Counted from the first letter of the stretch, positions 37,021 to 49,328 are shown. The stretch: DNA of 64,000 nt from Antitrichia curtipendula (GCA_951230915.1 OX579638.1:31100322-31164321); one strand, 5' to 3'. The notes: generated by a model not told the origin, from the sequence alone. Made by a program: numbers and translations.

Positions 37021-39234
37021 AGATAGTCTTCAGATGATGATGATAGTCTTCAGTGCATTAGATAATGCATAGGAGTAAAACAATTTCCTAATGAAGACAA
37101 GTGCATTGGAGTTAGACAACTCTTAGTAGATGATTTATATTTGGAAAATATGAGCAATTAAACTTGAAATACTTTTATATATGTTTGGGACTCAATTTAA
37201 TTTAGTAGATGCATAGAATTGGGTGGAACACAAAACTTCTCATTGTTGTCATTTCTAGAGTCCAAGGCACAAACCATTCAATATCCTCCCATGCTCCACA
37301 CTATGACTTAAATATCTACTCAAATCATATATGCAAAACTCTCTCTAATATAAACAATATTGTTATCAAAATTTCTACGTATATTTTGTTCTACAAACGT
37401 AAAATAGAAAACAACTTGGTAACCACCCTTGCCTGACCTAAACTAAAATCATTTCACCACCACGGACCACTCTTCTCTCTTCTTTTTACCATCCTAATTG
37501 TAGAATTTAGATGAAAAATTTAAAACACGGTCTCCTTCCAAGTAGAGGTATGTTGCATAAGTGTTACTTGTGTAAAATTCTCGGAGTCAATTGGGGGATT
37601 TTAAATGAACACTCTTCATTTATGCCAACCCTTTTTAGGTTGAAATTTATCTCTTTGTTTGCATGCTTTACAATAGAATTAAAAACAAAAAGCTAGAAAT
37701 CTAAAAGTAGAAGGCTACATATATAGAACTAAATTTTTAACTCAAATGGATGAATTTGGATAGAACCAAAAGTAGATAGGAGATCCCAAACTATCTTAAA
37801 ATTCAATATTCTTCTATTACATAATCTTGATAGAACTTGATGGTGAAAAAAAATCTTTTACGTTTATTACTCCTCTACAATTGGAAGATATACTTATCTC
37901 TCCTCTATGTCTCTTCTTGAATTTAATGAATTGAGCATTCTACAACATTCTTTATTAGAAAAAATTGTAGCTTGAAAAATGGAGCGGTAGTTGTAGGCTG
38001 TAGGAACATACCATTAGAATTAGAGGTTCAAAAATTATGATACATGCAATAGACAATGCTTCGGAATTAGATAGCTTCTAGATCAAGACAAGTGCCCTAG
38101 ACAATGCATTGGAATTAGATAGCTCCTAGATGATTACAAATGCATTAGACAATGCATTAGAGTAAGGGAGCTCCTACAATAACAGGCACCTTTGTCATCA
38201 TTTAGGAATTATCTTACTCTAGTGCATTTATCATCTAGAAACTATTGTATTCTAGTGTATTATCTAGGGCACATGTCATGGTTTAGGAGCTCTCTAACCC
38301 TAATACACTCATCATATAAATGGAGCCATATAATTCTAGTGCACAAATTCTTCATCCAAAGTTATCTGCGTGCAAGCAATCTTTGCTTACACATAAGTAC
38401 AATTACCCCTCCGAAGGCCCTTGGCTTTTCCTCCATCAAAAACCCCTCAAAACTGCCATTTCTATTGCAAAGATTTAAAAACTTTTGAAAATTGTTTTTT
38501 TGCACTCATTGGAGATCAAACTACTATGCACAAGACCTCCCCTTTTCACACAAAATTCCAAAGATGAACATCAATACTTTTGTCTTGCACATGAGGATTT
38601 ATTAGTGTCCGCGGCATCCTTCTAGGGTTAAACTTGGGATCCAGGTCAGCTTGTAAACGTTTTCCTCTTCATTGCGTGATAGAAACCAGCCTTTTTCAAA
38701 GAAAAAAAGAAAAGAAATGTTGCGTTTCTTGGTTGGTTCGGAAAAGTCAAGTGTGCTAGAGCTGGACTGTTTGAAAAGGTCGACCACATTCTTGCAAACC
38801 TGTCCTTAATTAGGAGTCCCATCCACGACCTCGCCGGCATGTCTTGGTGGTGGCACCGCGGAGCCAATCCAGGATGGGTCACTGCAGAACCACAAGAAGA
38901 ACAGAAACTGCACTGAAGAAAAACACGCGCAGGCACACACAAAAGGCAACCGCCCGCCAGCCCATCGGCAACTCAGACCCAAATACTGTTCACCTGTCCA
39001 GCCATTCACAGGTGGAGACATAGACCCAGGAAAGACGACGGAGGTCTGGGAGTGAGAAATGAGCGGCATTGCCATTGCCATTGCCGCTTCCGTTCCGTTG
39101 TCCTGTATAAGTTATATCCTAGCTGCCAGTCCAAGGCCAGCTACGAATTCAGCTTGAAGGAGAACACTGTTGTGTAGTTAATTACGGAGTGGGTTTGTTG
39201 GTTTGTTGGTTTGTTTGTTGCATTCCGTTCCTCG
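37021..39234. other. Intergenic DNA with fold-back at 38045-38340
   Basis: No gene supported. At 38045-38175 units with GACAATGCATTGGAATTAGA and TAGCTCCTAGATGATTACAA repeat about every 60 bases. Inverted versions follow to about 38340, so the block can fold back. A related unit occurs at 37060-37130. From about 38600 to 39240 the sequence is GC-richer, with only low-value frames. Confidence 0.5.
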
Positions 39235-39243
39235 CTTCTTCCC

Positions 39244-39489
39244 GGATCTCGATAAATTGGTTGCACGAGATATTTCAGGAGGGGGGGTGGGGTAAAACCT
39301 GCCCCTGTTTTTTTCGGTTTTTTTAAAGTAGAAGGGGACCTCCTAGAGTAAATTGGGGCCGCAGGTCCCAACTTTGCCAAAAAAAATTCAAAAAAAAGCC
39401 TCCGGACCCCTACAATGAGAAAGCCAGAAATTTGAGAGGGCAAGGGCCCACCTCCTGAAATATCTCGTGCAACCAAAATATTGAGATCC
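39244..39489. mobile_element. MULE-type MITE with 9-bp target duplication
   Basis: The inverted ends are about 40 bases, GGATCTCGATAAATTGG on the left and GGATCTCAATATTTTGG inverted on the right. Both continue with TTGCACGAGATATTTCAGGA. The direct repeat CTTCTTCCC flanks the element exactly (39235-39243 and 39490-39498). A perfect 9-bp duplication and long inverted ends point to the Mutator superfamily. Confidence 0.88.
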
Positions 39490-39656
39490 CTTCTTCCCAG
39501 TCGTAGCGAATCTTTGGTTGCCGTTCATATACAACTGGACTGATAGAGTTAGAGGGCGGGTGGACTCGTGGACCACTGCTGTGAGTGCCAGCCCAATGCC
39601 ATCCAGAAGGTGCCACTGTTGTGTGTGTCAAAGTCTTCGCCGGTTCTTCGTTGCAG

Positions 39657-39701
39657 TTTCTCTCGCGGTTTCTTTCGCGGTCTCTTTCGCGGTTTCTTTC
39701 T
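39657..39701 (+). repeat. 12-bp minisatellite (TTTCTTTCGCGG)
   Basis: Four imperfect units of TTTC(T/G)(T/C)TCGCGG. The Ser-Phe-Ala-Val repeats seen in an overlapping frame come from this. Confidence 0.7.
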
Positions 39702-39795
39702 TGATGTATTTACGTCCAGTTGGGGTCAGTTTTGACTGCAGAGCATCGTCAATTCAACGCTGTAAAATGAAAGGCTCGACACATAACATACAGTA

Positions 39796-40168
39796 GGGGT
39801 AGTCACGGCATGTTCAAGTGGTGTGTGAACTTTGAACAATGAACAATGGAAAGTGCTTTGAGGGGCCAATGAGAAGTGACGAATATTGAACAAGCCGTGA
39901 CCACCCTTTTTGTTCAAATGTTGAGAATGAACAATGGAGGATGGATAATGGCGAGATGGACGGATGTAATTGAAAGTTAAGAGAACAAAGGAATAATCTT
40001 AGCGAAACACTGATTGTTCACTTCCAACATCCACCTCCGGAGGTGGATGTTGGGAGTGAACAATCAATGTTCCGCTAAGAATATTCCGTCGAAAGGAAGC
40101 CATCCCTATGCCGCCACCACTTCAATGTTCATTGTTCACCATCACGCTCAATATGTCGTGACTACCCC
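39796..40168. mobile_element. Stowaway-like MITE with TA target site and central hairpin
   Basis: Ends are TA-GGGGTAGTCACGGCAT and, inverted, TA-GGGGTAGTCACGACAT. The TA dinucleotide on both sides fits Tc1/mariner-derived Stowaway MITEs. The interior carries AACAATGAACAATGG motifs and a 98-base near-perfect palindrome at 39990-40087, centred on CCTCC/GGAGG. Confidence 0.8.
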
Positions 40169-40221
40169 TATTGAGTATGTGCTTTAGTCTTCAAGCGCCT
40201 TTTGCATTTGCGAAGCGGCTT

Positions 40222-40842
40222 TTAACCCCTAGATGCCTGAGGCACCAAATTTTGGTGTCGACATTCTTTTCTGAAGTTAAATAAAACCTAACCAAGTTGC
40301 TATTTTTAGTAGTTTATATTTTTGAAGAATTATTTTTGAAGTTCAAATTTAGCATCTGAATTTGTAAATGATTGATTATGATTTTTTGTATTCAAGATTT
40401 TGTGCAAGGGTGTCCATTGCAATCTTGACTTTCCATAGTGTTGAAGGCTCTTGGGAATAAGCCTCAATTACACTAGATCTTGGAGAAATAATCACATTAG
40501 AAATTCATTAAAAAAATGGAGAGTAGATTTTGAAAAGCTATAAATGGAGTGGGTTATACATGTTAGACCCTCTATCCTCATATAGTCTTGGTGATCAACC
40601 TTCTAGATTTGACATGTAAAAACAGGATCAAAAGACTTCAAATCACTTTCGCAATTTTAACACCATCATGATCAAACATTAGAATCTTTCAATTCATAAG
40701 TGATATTGTTGTGTTTTCTTTTCCTATGTAATCACTAACATGTCTAGTTTGAATTTATATGGTTATCAAAATGTTGGAATTTTGTTCAATTTAGAGCAAA
40801 TTTCTAGAAGCTCAAAAAAAGCCTTGTGCATTTAGAGGTTAC
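40222..40842 (+). mobile_element. TTAA-type element, family A copy 2
   Basis: Begins TTAA-CCCCTAGATGCCTGAGG and ends TGCATTTAGAGG-TTAC. Colinear with 3486-4146, with small indels and substitutions throughout. Confidence 0.72.
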
Positions 40843-40869
40843 ATTGTTAAGCTTAGATTCATAATTTTC

Positions 40870-41788
40870 TTAATCCCTGAAGGACTAGCATGCATTTTTT
40901 GGCAACATAGAATTTTGGGCAAGTTCTTATAATTGGATATTTGCATATTTTAGATTGAAATTTTAATAGAAGGAGGGGACAAGGAATATCTTTCATATGC
41001 ACTAAATTTTGTGATAATTGGAAATATGAGCCAAAAGTTATAGCCTTATATATTACTTTTTTTTTGGTTGGGCAGTCCATGTAGATTTAAAAAAAAGACT
41101 TTTTCATAAACAAAAATTCGAAATTGGTTTTCTAGAGTTATTTATATGTGGAAAGCTTTAAATCATTCAATGAGTCAAAAGTTATGAGGAATTTTAGTTT
41201 GCGGGTAGTTATAGATATTCTACTTTAAAATAAACTTTGGAGTCCTTTACCTTACTTTATTTGTAATATTTCTTGAAAAAATAAAATCATAGGATGTTTA
41301 ATGTTTATAACAACAGTGCCACCATTGGAATTGTCATTTTTCAATTCCATAACAAAATTCTTAACAATTTTGTATTATGAATCATTTTCTATTTCTTTCT
41401 ACATACTATTTTTTTCCTATATGTTGTACAATTCTAAGTTTTGTGAATTTTTTTAAGCATATAGTCAATTTGTCTAGAAAAAAGATTCCAAAGAAGAACC
41501 ACCATCTTGGACATTTTTTCATAATGATGTGACCTTGTGAAGTCCAGCTGCCCAGATTTTTTAGAAGGCCCAAAAAAAGATTTTTGTCACTTCAAACGTT
41601 AATATCTTGCAATCTACGTGGTAGAAATTTCTGAAAATTTTCCCATATCTTCTTGAGTCAGCAAACTATAAGGTCCTCTAGTTACATGTGTCAAAAAAGT
41701 TGTTCTTCAAAAATTTGGTATTTGTACTAGAAATGACAGCTTTGAAATATTTTTGGTAAAAACATAGTCAAGGAACGTAAGTGGTTAA
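40870..41788 (+). mobile_element. TTAA-flanked element, family D copy 3
   Basis: Begins TTAA-TCCCTGAAGGAC and ends GAACGTAAGTGG-TTAA. Colinear with 45442-46383: shared marks include TTGGCAACATAGAATTTTGG near the left end and TTGGTAAAAACATAGTCAA near the right. The terminal motifs are decayed but the TTAA flanks are intact. Confidence 0.7.
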
Positions 41789-43680
41789 CTTTTGAAGGCC
41801 ATTATATGTTCCAAACAACATCAATTTTCTATAATAAAAAACACCTTTCAAAATATTTGATATTTTTTCATGAAGTAATATTCTAGTGTGCCTTGTGCCG
41901 TTGCTATAGTCAAATGAAAAGTAAAAGGTTTGTTCTTGGTTTCTTTTGGGGAATAAACTCCGGATTTTGAAAAAAAATAAAAGCAAAAATAAAAATAATT
42001 TTCTATTTTTTAACTCGTAATTTTTTTCAAATTCATTGTCTTTTTTTACATTAGTTAGAATGCCACAAAACAAAGCCCATGCACCCTTTGCCAAAGGCTT
42101 TCTAATAGTATGAAGAACGCAGCTAGGAAATGGACAGCTTTGGAGATCTCATTGTAACAGACATACAAATCAAAACAAACAATCTAAATTAAGGTATGAA
42201 TATCCAAAATCTAATCTCATTTTTTAATAATAAAAGACATAATGAAATTTATATGATTTTTAAAATTATTCTTTTATTAAAAATATAATAATTACAAAAG
42301 TGCTTACAATAGTATGAAGCTTTTAGAAAAAATAGGGAGGATAGTGATAATATCATGGTGTAGTTGGTGTACTCCTTGAGCTTACACTAAGAGAAATTTG
42401 ATATTCCTGTTGTTTCAAAATAATATCGGTGTTTCCTTTATAAAATACAAAAAAAAAGATCTTATTTTGAGATAAAGGGAGTAGGAAAGTCCAAAAGTGG
42501 TGTGTTTTAAGTTTTCAAGATGTTACCTTCAAGTGTCACAAAAATAATAATTTCAATCATTTTTGGAAAAATTAAAGAGGATTAAAAAGTAGATTATTGA
42601 AACTACATTTTCTTAATCAAGCTCTAAGACATTTAAAATCAATAACTATGTGAAGTTTATGGTTTAACCCTAAAATTATGAGCCTTAGGCACGTTTGTAC
42701 TTTGAAGGTTGACTCCTAAAGTTCAAAGTTTTATAATGGGTTTTAAAGGATTTCAAGCAAATTTCTATAATATCAAATTTTATTGTGATTTTTTGAAACT
42801 TTTTTTGTGGTGGTCAAAGAATGTATTAGCTTTATGGGAATATGATTTTTGTTTTATTTGGTTTATGGGAGGAAAAATTAATCTTTCCTAAGCATATAAT
42901 CTTGAACTCTAGGCAACAACAACACTTCAAAAAACTCAAAATTAAATAATCAATTAATTTTATAGAATATATTTATATCTTTTGGAAAATATTTTATTTA
43001 TTCCATTTGCATAAGTGATGTGAAAGCTATGAAAAGTCTTGTTTTGCAAGTGATTAGAACATCTACACAAAAAAAATAGAGATAATTTGTTATCAAAATC
43101 AATTAAATTTTTTTGAAAACTTAATCATCCATAGGAAGTGTATGACTTGCTACAACAATTAGACTATGAGGATTGACAAATTACAATTTCTTTTTAGAAC
43201 TACTAACTATACAATTTTTCCGTCCATCTTATTCTTATATCTACCTAACAAAGAATTCAAGAATGGAAATTATTAAATTAAAAAAACAACTTGGATTTTC
43301 AACTCAATTCCAGCCTTGGCCCAATTTGGAGAGCAAATGACCAAACTTGGATAGCAAACAGCCAACTGCAGAGTCTCTCGAGTGACACGGGATTGACTTT
43401 GAGTGTACTTTTCTCATTGTTTTCAAGGTACCAAATCCCAACTTGCCCTCTCATAAATGAAAATGAACCTAAATTAGTCCTAATATGAATAAATAAATGA
43501 GTCAAATACCAAGTCAATGTTCCAAATACCTTCAAAACAAAATTTTGATGGAAAAATATAGGAAGGGTGAGTTTCTTTGGCATTTGGTAGGAAAAGCGGG
43601 TGGAAAACTTATATTTATAATGAACCCATTTTCCACCACAAATCCTCAAAGTATATGGGATAATTTGAAGATGAGAGCTT
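41789..43680. other. AT-rich intergenic DNA, no gene seen apart from the small MITE
   Basis: Frames such as 43299-43649 (-) are AT-driven, lack splice support and show no known domain. Confidence 0.5.
42403..42484. mobile_element. Small Stowaway-like MITE
   Basis: Read inverted, the right end is TACTCCCTTTATCTCAAAAT; the left is TCCTGTTGTTTCAAAATAAT. This resembles the plant Stowaway end CTCCCTCYGTTTCAAAATAA. About 80 bases, non-coding. Confidence 0.55.
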
Positions 43681-44062
43681 GACCCCTCATTGTCAAAAAC
43701 TTAAGAATTATATTTACAGTAAAATTTCAGACCTCATTTAGTTACATAAGAATAATTTTTATTAGGAAACATTGAACTAAAAAAAGTAGAAAAATGAGTA
43801 TAAATTTGATCTCCAAAAAGCCAGTTGACATTTGGATCCTCCAATCCTCCAATCAAAATTTTAAACGGATTTTTGGAGATGAAATTTGTCTTTATTTACC
43901 AACTTTTTTTTCCTAGAAAAAGTTGTTCTACTATATGAAGGTCTACTAAATGAGGTCTGAAATTCTACTTTGAACATAATTCTTACTTTGGACTTAACTA
44001 TGAGCAATTGAGCTCATACTAATTCTAATTTACATATCCACATGGGTTGTTCTACTTCCTAC
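43681..44062. mobile_element. Fold-back element, family FB copy 2
   Basis: The arms are inverted copies: TTCAGACCTCATTTAG on the left and CTAAATGAGGTCTGAA on the right. The tip after the right arm (TACATATCCACATGGGTTGT) matches the opposite tip of 18421-18945. Non-coding. Confidence 0.75.
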
Positions 44063-44248
44063 CATCCCATATCTATATAGAAAGCTAACTTGTCTTTACA
44101 TTTGGCAAATCAATATAAGTTGTGAAAGACTTTGGAAGCAATGTCAGCTACTTCTTGAATTCTTTGATTGTTAGTGGATTGAAAGATGAATTGTAGTTCT
44201 ATTTTAATGCATTGAAACTACCTCACGTTGTTTATTTATTGTAGGACC

Positions 44249-44483
44249 TTAATCCATAAACGCCGCTGAGGACGTTTTCTGGCCGATGAATGATAGAGAA
44301 TCTTTCCTTGTAGGACATAAGTGCAACTACTCATCCTCCCAATTTTGTGTGAAAAGGGAAGATCATCTACAATAGTTTGTCTTTCAATGAATTCTTTTAC
44401 ATTATTTTAATCCAACAATTCACACGGTGACAGTGACAAAACAGATGATTTCCACGGTTATGAGCCCGTCGTTTAAGGGTTAA
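44249..44483. mobile_element. Short TTAA-flanked MITE, family E copy 2
   Basis: Ends are TTAA-TCCATAAACGCCG and, inverted, TTAA-CCCTTAAACGACG. TTAA is intact on both sides, about 235 bp. This is the best-preserved copy of the family. Confidence 0.8.
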
Positions 44484-44824
44484 AGCAAGGCCCCTGCTGG
44501 CCCTCAAGTCTTGGGGGGCCCTGTACTGATTTCCTTGTTGCCGTGTCCCTGTCCCGTGTAGCCGTGGGGTGCAGGCGAGAGACACTGGACGGGCTGGATC
44601 ACAGGGTTCGCCAAGCCCTCGCTTGCCGTCCCATCCTGCTGTGGGTCTGCTCTTTAAAGGTTGGCAACTGAATGTTGGTGCAAATTTGGAAAGAGAAGCC
44701 CGTCATTCTCATTCAAATTTAGACCAAGTTCACTTAGCATGACGGAGATCGTATATTCCGCACATCAGCTTCGATCCTCGCTGTACTGTACTGTAGTGCA
44801 TTATTTGTTTCACAAAAGTTGCGG
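44484..44824. other. GC-rich spacer, no supported gene
   Basis: Short GC-rich segment between two TTAA elements. Frames on both strands are short and featureless. Confidence 0.45.
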
Positions 44825-45056
44825 TGTACCCTTGAAAGGCCTGAAAGCCCTTTGTGGGTAAATAGTATATTATAAATTCTGGTGGTATATGAAAAGAAGA
44901 ACATTGAGCAAATACTTTTCAATGCAAAGTAAATTAATGATCACAATAGTGTGTAAAGAACAATGTATCACAATTCATCTATCAAACTACAATTGAAGAG
45001 TTGTAAGGCGAAATAAGGGTTGTATACGGGGACCCCACGGGCCTTTCAAGGGTTAA
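44825..45056. mobile_element. Short TTAA-type MITE, family F
   Basis: The left end TA-CCCTTGAAAGGCC and the right end GGCCTTTCAAGGG-TTAA are perfect 13-base inverse copies; outside them further pairing is weak. The left TTAA has decayed to TGTA. The interior is AT-rich and non-coding. Confidence 0.72.
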
Positions 45057-45181
45057 CCACTGGCTCCACTTACTAGGAAAGTACAGTGCCCTACAATTTA
45101 TTTACGAATTTTTTAGTCAATGTTCACTAGAAAATTCATAAACTTTGGAAAGCTCTAGCGTGCTAAAAAATGAATTGATTT

Positions 45182-47055
45182 TTAACCCCTAAAGTCCCAA
45201 GGCCATTTTTCCATCAAAAACCACTCAAAATTGTCATTTCTAGAGCTAAGAGCAAAAAAACAAATTTAATGTTTTTTTTGCATATTTAACCGTAGGATCT
45301 TGTACTAGACTAGTGGAAGAATGTGTGGAAGAAATTTCAGAAATTTTGACCATGTAGATTGTAAGATATTTGCATTTAAAGTGAAGGAATCTAGTTTTTT
45401 TTGTACCTTGCTCAACTACATTTTTTGACTTTGAACCTTTTTAACCCCTAAAGGACCAAACACCGTTTTTTGACAACATAGCGATTTTGGGCAGCTCACT
45501 ATGACCGGAATTTTTCATTTTTTTCTTTGAAATTTTCACATAAGATGTGCCCGAGGAGTACCTTTAAGGTCCAACAATTTTCATAACTTTTGACTACATG
45601 GTTAAAAAGTTATTGCATGATATGTCATTTTCATTGTTCGGCGGGCAGCCGGGGCAGCAAAAAAAACTTCTTTAAAAATCACTTTTAAAAAAAACTAAAA
45701 TTTGAAATTGGATCTTTAGATTTATATGTACGTGGGAGGCTTTGAATCATTCCATTCCGATCAATGAGTCAAAAGTTATGAGGATTCTTAGTTCGAGGGT
45801 AGTTATGGAATCTCTACTCTAAAATAAACTTTGAAGTCCATTATTTAACTCGATTTTCAATATTTTTGAAAGAAAATAAAAATATTGGGTATAGATTGTT
45901 TATTACAACATTACAATCGTTGGGATTGGCATTTTTCAATTTCATAAATAAATTCTGGACAATTTAGTGCTTTGAATCATTCTCTACCTCTTCCTACTTA
46001 CTATTTTTTTCCTATATGTTTTACAATTCCAAATGATCTGAAATTTTTCAAGCATGTAGTCAACTTGCCTTGAAGAATAAATCCAAAGAGTAACCATCAT
46101 TTTGGACATTTTTTCATACAAATGTGACCTTGTGAAGGGCAGCTGCCCGTTTTTTTGCAGGGACAAAAAAAGGATTTTTGTCAATTCAAACGCTATTATC
46201 TTGCAATCCACTTGGTGAAAAATTCTGAAATTTTTTCCACATCTTCTTAAACAAGTTTACTACAAGATCCTATGGCTACAAGTGTCCAAAAATGTTTTTT
46301 TTCTAAAATTTGGCACTAGTATTAGAAATGGCAGTTCTGGAGCGGTTTTGGTGAAAACATAGTCAAAAACCTTTAGGGGTTAACTTAAAATTTTTGCTCT
46401 AATGATTTTGAATTTCTAATTTCTTATAATGAAGAATTAAGTTGAGAATCTAGAATTTTTTTCTTAAGAAGAAACACTTAGTTTTCACTCATTAAAAAAT
46501 TGTTAAGTAGAAGTAGGTTCAAGATTGAAGGAAAAATTAAATCATTAATACCTCTAAGATAGAATTGAAATATGCTAATCTCAACGGTGAGATTGTTCTA
46601 GCAAGAAATCTTGACCTTGTGAAACTTTTTTTTTTTTAAATTGTTAAAATTGAGTTCAGAAATTAATCCTACAAGTTATTTTTTCAAAAAGATGCTCTAA
46701 TTGCCCGAAAAATAAGATTGACCATAACTTTTGCATAACAAATCCAAATGGAATGAATGAAAGCTTCCCATGTAAATAAAAATAAAATCTATATGAAACA
46801 AATTTTTTTAAATTTTAATTTAAAGTTTTTTTTGAGGATTTTTTTCTGCCTGCCGAACTAAAATTTGAGGTTTTTGTGCCATAACTTTTGCTCCCGGGCA
46901 CCGATTGAAATAAAAATTACATTTTCGGAAAGCTAATGTGATTCTCTCTATCTTCACAAAAAAATTCAGAAAATCACAAAAAATATTGAGACTGTAGGAG
47001 CCTGCCCGAAATCCATTTTGTCCCCCGAGGGGACAATTGGGACTTTAGAGGTTAA
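45182..47055 (-). mobile_element. TTAA-flanked element, family C copy 2, carrying a nested insertion
   Basis: Ends are TTAA-CCCCTAAAGTCCC and GGGACTTTAGAGG-TTAA. Without the insert at 45442-46383 it is about 0.93 kb and colinear, inverted, with 5915-6908. Non-coding. Confidence 0.82.
45442..46383 (+). mobile_element. TTAA-flanked element, family D copy 1, nested in family C
   Basis: Ends are TTAA-CCCCTAAAGGACC and AACCTTTAGGGG-TTAA, with nine perfect inverse bases plus more beyond. The flanking text AAAATTTTAAG and AAGGTTCAAAG is continuous in the relative at 5915-6908 around a single TTAT at 6650-6653. This shows insertion with a four-base duplication. Confidence 0.85.
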
Positions 47056-49328
47056 GCTGCAAATTGCGTTGAAATTGCAATGAAAATTGCAATCAACTTT
47101 GTAGCAAGTGAAAAATAAATAATTTAAAATTATACAACAATTTGAATTCCTTTTATACACTATCTACCATTTCATAGAGAACAATCAAAGATTTTTTGGC
47201 ATTTGGGTGAAAAACAAGCAAGAAATCATACAAGCAATTCAAGTGGTATGTGAATAAGTATCTCTAAAGCAACTGTGAAGATTCATTTCTTATATGTACC
47301 ATTGAATACAAGTAGTAATTTTCACAAATGTTGGCAGCACTAAATAGTACATAGTATATAGAAAACATCATACTCTTTGTATGATTTTCAATTAGATATG
47401 TGTATTTGCAATGATGATAAAGTAAACTTCAATGTGATTCCAATGCAATGTGAAATTTGAAATTCAATTCATTTTTGAGCGCACACAAGCCTCCCAAAGT
47501 TCTTCTAATTTCAAGATGATTCAAAAATTCGTACACACACCAAATGTCTACAAGAACACTAATTGTCAACTCCATTTCCACCAAAAAATTTTAATTAGTT
47601 TTGGAATAGTTCATCCATAACTAAATTAGTATCCATCATGAATATTAAATGTCAACATGAACACTAATTGTTAGTAAATTGAGAATTAGGGGTGAATTAT
47701 ATGATAGATAAAATAACACTATAGGTAGCACAACACTGAATGCCATTATTTGTATAGTGAGAACTAAATGAATTTATTAAGTATTTTTCTTGAGGCTTAT
47801 ATAGTTATTTCTAGTACACATTCAATTTGCGCCAATCTTTCAAATTCAAGTTAATCTTCATCTTTTAGGTCTTTCCTAAATTTTATTTCATTTATGTCAA
47901 CTTGTCCATGGTAGTCAATCTCTTCTACGAGCTTGACTTTATATTAATGGAAGTCACTATTAAACAAAATATTCTTCTCTATTCTCTAAGATTACAATAC
48001 TTGCATTTGTATTAGTCAATCAAAAAATGCAATGGAACAATTCATTGTGACCATTTTATTCCAAAAAATTTGAATGTGATCACACCGTCAACCTTCTTGA
48101 TCAAATAAAATTGCATCCCTATAACCATATTAATGTTTCATTGACCTCTAGAAAATTTGTAATTGCAAATTTGGCTAAATAAGAAACTTCACAAGTTTGG
48201 AGAACTTTATGACATGGCTTTCCGTATACTTAATATGCACGAACATTCAACAAGTTGGAGGACGAGAAAGTCAAGAGCTCTCAAGTGTGATTTTTTAATG
48301 TTAGTAACCAAGAGTTAGGACCAATTGCCAATGCGCAATTGGAGCTCTGATTTTGGACGGGCAACAAGGCTCCATTGAATATTTATGAGCGCCTGGACGA
48401 CCAACTAGCCCTCTAGACTCCAATCCTTGAAATGAAAAAACACAAAGCTAAAGGGTCCTTTGGATGGCACTATTTCAAGTAACCAACAAATTTAGAGTCA
48501 ACCAAGCTATGAGGTTCTAGCACAAAAGTTATTGGGACTAATGATCATTTGACAAGATTTACAATGACTCATCAAGGATATAGATTAGCTACAAGACCGC
48601 AAAGCTGGCCCTCCAAGTGTAATGGCAAGCTCCTAGATTCGTGTGGCCCTCCAACCTGGTGAAACAGATCCTTCCAACAATTGGAACTCTGATCTTGTAA
48701 TAACAAATGGTTCTTAGGACATATAATATTTTAGTTAAGAGCTACGGTGAAAATTCAATTTTTTTAATCCATTGATAGTCTTTAGTAGAGTTAAAAAAAC
48801 AAGTTGAGATCTTAAAAGGAAGGCCTTAAGGAAGTTCAAAGTAGTTTTGAGATCAAATAACACTTCTTTATTTATATTATAACTCAAATTTTAGTTTAAA
48901 CATTAATTTTTGTGTTTTAATGATTAGTTTAGTTTGGTTTGCACAAAAATTTACTTTACTCCAACTACTAATCCTATATAGTTCAAAATAATCAACACAT
49001 GTTTTTTACAATAGCATTTCAAGCAAGTTTGACTTGTTTTTTACATTAGTGTCGAGATTAGCGTTTATTCATTGTGGTAAGTAAAAAGAATTGTCACTCT
49101 TAAAATTGCAAATTAAAAAATAAAAGGGACAACAAACTTCTAAAAATTGATCAAAAATTGATTTTTTATAAGTTTTTTTTTCCAACCCTTGGTCATTTGG
49201 ATGTTGTGGCAAGAAACCTTGTATTTATGTGGTCTCACCGCAAATTACAAGTGACCCTATAATCTTATCTTTTTTAGGCATGTAAAATTCTATGCCACTT
49301 TTTTCATTCATTTTGACACATAACATTA
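47056..49328. other. AT-rich intergenic DNA, no gene seen
   Basis: Around 48240-48720 the sequence is less AT-rich and may be an old coding or element remnant, but no frame stays open. Confidence 0.5.
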
